Positions 33,864 through 37,311 of a stretch of DNA of 37,311 nt are shown here, piece after piece. Under the pieces are notes generated by a model. That model was not told the DNA's origin and searched no databases. It saw only the letters and a list, made by a program, of their open reading frames with translations. Positions within the stretch are counted from its first letter, which is position 1. The number at the start of each line of letters is the position of its first letter. The DNA is from an uncultured Bacteroidales bacterium (lineage in GTDB: Bacteria; Bacteroidota; Bacteroidia; Bacteroidales; Muribaculaceae). The position numbers and the translations under genes are program-made. Location of the stretch: positions 1 through 37,311 of the forward strand of contig CALZTY010000022.1 of assembly GCA_945829225.1 (NCBI GenBank). The letters run 5' to 3'.

Positions 33864-34116
33864 TGGAAGCATTTCGAGTAATCTTAACCAAAAGGAAATA
33901 TGACAACGTGATGGCAAACCCCACAGGTGCTCGTCCGTGGATGCCCATCGGTAGCGAAGGCACCTTCAAGGACGGCAAATTTCAGGGCACCTTCGACGGT
34001 CGCGGCTACACCATCTCCGGTCTCTACATCGACCACACCTCCACCATCTCGGGATTGCTGCACAGGCTCAAGAAGGCAAGGGCGTAATCTCGACCGGTAT
34101 CAGATACAACTTCTAA
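33857..34116 (+). pseudogene. Relic of surface/outer-membrane protein genes (GLUG-like segment plus beta-barrel-like end)
   Basis: One frame (33857-34087, 76 codons) encodes PWMPIGSEGTFKDGKFQGTFDGRGYTISGLYID, typical of the repeated GLUG-like segments in large Bacteroidota surface proteins, but only about one repeat remains and there is no signal peptide. A different frame across the end (about 34050-34116) reads AAQAQEGKGVISTGIRYNF and stops; a final aromatic residue after alternating residues is typical of outer-membrane beta-barrel ends. The join needs a frame change, so this looks like the decayed or deleted remainder of one or two genes. It converges with the antiporter gene 1 nt away. 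Confidence 0.5.
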
Positions 34117-34117
34117 A

Positions 34118-36241
34118 TCAGTTGAGGAATTTGCCTAAGAACTCGCGGACGTGTCGCTTAGTCTCGCGTATAGCCTCCATAAGCGGCGAGGGCTGAGTGG
34201 TGAAGTCGGCAGCCAAGGGGTCGGTGAACGATGTGGGCAATACCGGCTCCTCGCCAAACTGCTCGGGGAAGATGACAATCAAGTTGTTATGCGAGAAATT
34301 GCGTTGCAACAGAGCCGGCATCTCGGTGACCTCGTCGGAGTGAGAGACCGAATTGGGACGCGCACTGATGACCACCAACAGGTCGTCCTCGCGCACTCTG
34401 CCACTGAGCAAAATCATGCTGTCGTGCGAGTCGATGGTGCGAAATTCACAACGGATGCCGAAGTTTTCGTGATAAATAAGACCGCGAATGAGCGGCTGAA
34501 TATCGCTGTGGCAGCAGAAGATGACCCGGCATCCCAATTGGCGAGTGAGGCGAGCGATTGCTCTCACCCAACGCGAGAAGCCTGTCTCGTACTGTGCCGA
34601 GTGCGGCACGGTGACCACGATGCGGGCGACAGTATTGATGGAAATGAATATGCGCGAAATGATCACCATGCGATTGGTGGCGCGCAGCAGTTGCTCGATC
34701 TTGACGCCATAGAACGAGTCGATGACCGTTGAGCGGCGGTGCATGCCGATGACCACCTCGGTGATGTCGCGCTCGGGCAGGGCATTGAGTATACCGGTGA
34801 CGGTATTGAGGTCGTAGCGGTCAATCTCGGTAACATCGACATTGGCGAGCGCCGCGGCATTAGATGCCAGCGACAGCGAGCGATGCGATATCTCCTTGGC
34901 AGTGGGCGAGTCGTCGTTGCGCACATGCAGGGCATAGAAGCGATGAGTGCCGCGGTCGTTGCGCATCAGCACGCTCAACTCGGCGAGCGAGGGAGCCGTC
35001 AAGGGGTTGGACACAGCGATAAGGGTGTTGTTGGTGCGGGTGTGACGTATAACGTCCGAGTCGCTCTGCATACTAATCTTAACCTTGGGGGCTGCCGTGG
35101 CTGTAATAACCGGAGCGGTGCCACAGGTGATGAGTATCACCAAGATGGTGGCATTGAGGACCACGTCGCTGAGGATACCCATTTGATTGCCGAGGGTCAC
35201 CACGGCAAGCGCCACCGCCGTGTGCGCGGCAGTGAGCCCGAAGAGCACCTTGCGCGAGGGCTTGTCGTAGCCGTTGGCTCGCTGCACGATATACGCCGGT
35301 ATCCACTTGGAGAGCATAGCCACCACGAGCATCACACCGGCGATGCCCAGTGTGTCCCAATTGGCTACCACTCCGAGATTAATCATCATACCCACACTGA
35401 TGAGGAAGTATGGAATGAAGAGGGCATTGCCCACAAACTCAATCGACGACATCAGCGGAGATGCCGGCGGGACAAAGCGGTTGAGCACCAAGCCGGCAAG
35501 GAAGGCTCCAAGGATACCCTCCAGACCAATCATCTCGGCACTCCACGCCGCCAGGCACACCAACGCCATCACAAAAACATACTGTGTGACGCGGTCGTTG
35601 TAGTGCTTGAAAAACCAGCGTGTGAGACGTGGATAGACATAAAGAATAGCCGCGAGCCACGCCAGCATCGTCAGCAGCAACTTGGCGATATCGCCGGGAT
35701 AGAAGCCGCCATTGTGGTGTATAGTCACTGCCGCCGCGATGACAAACAGCGAGCCTACCACGGCGATGATGGTACCTACCACGGCGATAATCACAGCCGG
35801 CGACTTGGTGATGCCATAGCGAGCCACCACCGGATAGGCAATCAAAGTGTGGGCTGCATACATCGCACCGAGCAGCAACGACGCGTTGAGGTCGATATTC
35901 AACAGCCACACGCTCGACACCACGCCCATTATCAGGGGAATCATCAATGTGAGGATGCCAAACCACAACCCGCGACGAAGATTGAGCCGCAAGTGAAACA
36001 TATCTATCTCCAAGCCGGCGAGGAACATTAAGTAGAGCAAGCCCACCTGCCCGAAGACGGCAAAACTGGAGTCGGCACTCAGCACATTGCAGCCATAAGG
36101 ACCAATCGCCACACCGGCGGCAATCATGCCAATGATGTGGGGCACCTTAAGGCGGTTGAGCAACAGCGGCGCCAACAAGATGATTGACAGCACGATGAAA
36201 AATATCGTGATGGGGTCGGTGACTATGGCTGTTGCTAACAT
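34118..36241 (-). CDS. CPA2-family cation:proton antiporter with C-terminal universal-stress domains
   Basis: The 707-residue protein has about 12 membrane helices (1-395) with CPA2 features: LKVPHIIGMIAAGVAIGPYG, GLLYLMFLAGLEIDM, AAHTLIAYPVVARYG and GLEGILGAFLAGLVLNR. The cytoplasmic part (about 405-700) looks like two universal-stress-protein-type domains. It should exchange Na+ or K+ for protons and help pH and ion balance; the ion cannot be told from sequence. There is no TrkA-N (KefB/C) domain. Its start is 33 nt after the asd stop, so co-transcription with asd is possible. Confidence 0.9.
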   Translation of the reverse strand: MLATAIVTDPITIFFIVLSIILLAPLLLNRLKVPHIIGMIAAGVAIGPYGCNVLSADSSFAVFGQVGLLYLMFLAGLEIDMFHLRLNLRRGLWFGILTLMIPLIMGVVSSVWLLNIDLNASLLLGAMYAAHTLIAYPVVARYGITKSPAVIIAVVGTIIAVVGSLFVIAAAVTIHHNGGFYPGDIAKLLLTMLAWLAAILYVYPRLTRWFFKHYNDRVTQYVFVMALVCLAAWSAEMIGLEGILGAFLAGLVLNRFVPPASPLMSSIEFVGNALFIPYFLISVGMMINLGVVANWDTLGIAGVMLVVAMLSKWIPAYIVQRANGYDKPSRKVLFGLTAAHTAVALAVVTLGNQMGILSDVVLNATILVILITCGTAPVITATAAPKVKISMQSDSDVIRHTRTNNTLIAVSNPLTAPSLAELSVLMRNDRGTHRFYALHVRNDDSPTAKEISHRSLSLASNAAALANVDVTEIDRYDLNTVTGILNALPERDITEVVIGMHRRSTVIDSFYGVKIEQLLRATNRMVIISRIFISINTVARIVVTVPHSAQYETGFSRWVRAIARLTRQLGCRVIFCCHSDIQPLIRGLIYHENFGIRCEFRTIDSHDSMILLSGRVREDDLLVVISARPNSVSHSDEVTEMPALLQRNFSHNNLIVIFPEQFGEEPVLPTSFTDPLAADFTTQPSPLMEAIRETKRHVREFLGKFLN

Positions 36242-36274
36242 GGCTATGAAATAATATGAGATATATCGCCCGCC

Positions 36275-37276
36275 TTAACGGTGTGCGATAATATATTGCA
36301 CGATTTGCACGGCATTGAGGGCGGCGCCTTTGCGCAATTGGTCAGCCACTGCCCAGAATGACAAACCCTTGCCGCTGATATCGGCACGTACACGTCCCAC
36401 AAATACGGGGTCGGTGCCGGCGACATCCAAGGGCATGGGATACACCTGCGCGGCGACATCGTCGGCAAGCACCACACCGGGAGCGGATGCAAAGGCAGCG
36501 CGAGCCTGCTCGACGGTGATTGCCTCCTCGCCCTCGACCCATATAGCCTCGGAATGGGCACGCATCACCGGCACACGCACACAAGTGGCAGATACCGCGA
36601 TATTGTCATCGTGCATAATTTTCTTGGTCTCGTGATACATCTTCATCTCCTCGCGAGTGTAGTCGTTGTCGGTGAAAACGTCTATTTGAGGAATTACATT
36701 GTAAGCCAACTGAGCCGAGAAACGATTGACCACGGGAGCGCGACCGGCAACAATGTCGGTATGCTGCTGCTCCAACTCAGCCATCGCAGCCGCTCCGGCG
36801 CCGCTGGCTGCCTGATATGTAGCCACATGCACGCGACGCAAGGGCGTGATTTGATGCAAGGGGTTGAGAGCCACCACCATCTGTATAGTGGTGCAATTAG
36901 GATTGGCGATGATGTTACGGGGCGCGTTGAGGGCATCGGAGCCGTTGACCTCGGGCACCACCAGGGGTACATCCTCGTCCATGCGGAAGGCGCTCGAGTT
37001 ATCCACCATCACCGTGCCGTGTGCCGTAATAACCGAGGCAAACTCTCGCGAAACAATCGCACCCGCTGAGACCAGCGCAAAGTCAACTCCGCTGAAATCG
37101 CTCTCGTGCGTGAGTTCTTCTATTTCAATTTCTTTACCTTGAAAAGTTAATGTGCGACCCGCGCTACGCGCCGAGCCGAATAAGCGCAAATTGCCGACGG
37201 GGAGGGCACCCCCCTCGAGGACTTTTAAAATTTCACGGCCGACAGCCCCGCCGGCCCCGACAATTGCAAAATTCAT
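36275..37276 (-). CDS. asd: Aspartate-semialdehyde dehydrogenase
   Basis: The 333-residue enzyme reduces aspartyl phosphate to the semialdehyde, the branch point to DAP/lysine and homoserine. NADP motif [12 protein letters not shown] (6-17), catalytic C128 in ANPNCTTIQ, the [10 protein letters not shown] segment and H244-region AHSEAIWVE are all present. It follows lysC in the pathway but lies 28 kb away on the other strand. The 35 bp upstream to the window edge show no exact -7 element. Confidence 0.95.
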   Translation of the reverse strand: MNFAIVGAGGAVGREILKVLEGGALPVGNLRLFGSARSAGRTLTFQGKEIEIEELTHESDFSGVDFALVSAGAIVSREFASVITAHGTVMVDNSSAFRMDEDVPLVVPEVNGSDALNAPRNIIANPNCTTIQMVVALNPLHQITPLRRVHVATYQAASGAGAAAMAELEQQHTDIVAGRAPVVNRFSAQLAYNVIPQIDVFTDNDYTREEMKMYHETKKIMHDDNIAVSATCVRVPVMRAHSEAIWVEGEEAITVEQARAAFASAPGVVLADDVAAQVYPMPLDVAGTDPVFVGRVRADISGKGLSFWAVADQLRKGAALNAVQIVQYIIAHR

Positions 37277-37311
37277 TCTTTATACCTAAAATAATATCGA
37301 TTATTAAAAAA

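Noticed and set aside
34739-36031. 430-aa plus-strand frame opposite the antiporter gene
   Set aside because: Composition dominated by H, E, R and G as expected for the complement of a membrane protein; no domain recognised.

Overview
The window is about 37 kb of a chromosome from the phylum Bacteroidota, most likely order Bacteroidales. The main reason is that nearly every start of a transcription unit is preceded by the Bacteroidota -7 element TAnnTTTG (for example 3117-3124, 5562-5569, 9696-9703, 15972-15979, 24724-24731, 29381-29388), in places with a TTTG or TTG element 20 bp upstream, and Shine-Dalgarno sites are absent. The high G+C coding sequence and gene content (acyl-ACP thioesterase inside the ilv operon, BioG-BioC fusion, DUF541/SIMPL, FtsE without adjacent FtsX) fit a gut Bacteroidales of the Muribaculaceae type; that family-level guess is inference.

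Layout. 1-448 is an AT-rich, cut-off secreted protein. 611-886 is a hairpin-rich interspersed repeat. 1000-3057 encodes an unusual fusion of a MalY/PatB-type PLP enzyme with diaminopimelate epimerase. 3223-3828 is rplU-rpmA with its own promoter and terminator. 4025-5506 is a DegP/HtrA protease. 5575-8809 is a tight cluster manA - ftsE - aspartate kinase - Dabb protein. 9623-8797 (minus) is a two-gene set of phage-like amidase and a lipoprotein with a C-terminal membrane segment, next to a tRNA-Met (9715-9788). 9818-10872 is a 1-kb gene-free stretch full of repeats and palindromes. 14193-10873 (minus) is a surface-glycan set (GT90, flippase, GT25). 15706-14271 (minus) is padR-pspC. 16006-21974 is ilvD-ilvB-ilvN-thioesterase-ilvC. 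24673-22070 (minus) is exonuclease - small membrane protein - gpmI - small GTG-started membrane protein. 24736-29188 is the biotin operon bioA-bioF-bioGC-bioD. 29457-30707 is pgk. 30783-31955 is a THUMP-like methyltransferase, convergent with rmuC and a SIMPL protein. 33857-34116 is a gene relic. 36241-34118 is a CPA2 antiporter and 37276-36275 is asd.

How genes connect. Aspartate kinase, Asd and DapF serve the aspartate family and meso-DAP for peptidoglycan, but lie in three separate units. The ilv operon covers the common steps of valine and isoleucine synthesis. The bio operon covers pimeloyl-ACP formation (BioC/BioG) through dethiobiotin, lacking only biotin synthase.

Most worth a second look: the amidase plus unimolecular-spanin-like lipoprotein beside the tRNA; the PatB-DapF fusion; an inverted pair of about 126-bp repeats 9.5 kb apart; a 224-bp element with terminal inverted repeats; and a 58-aa membrane ORF starting directly after the gpmI stop codon.
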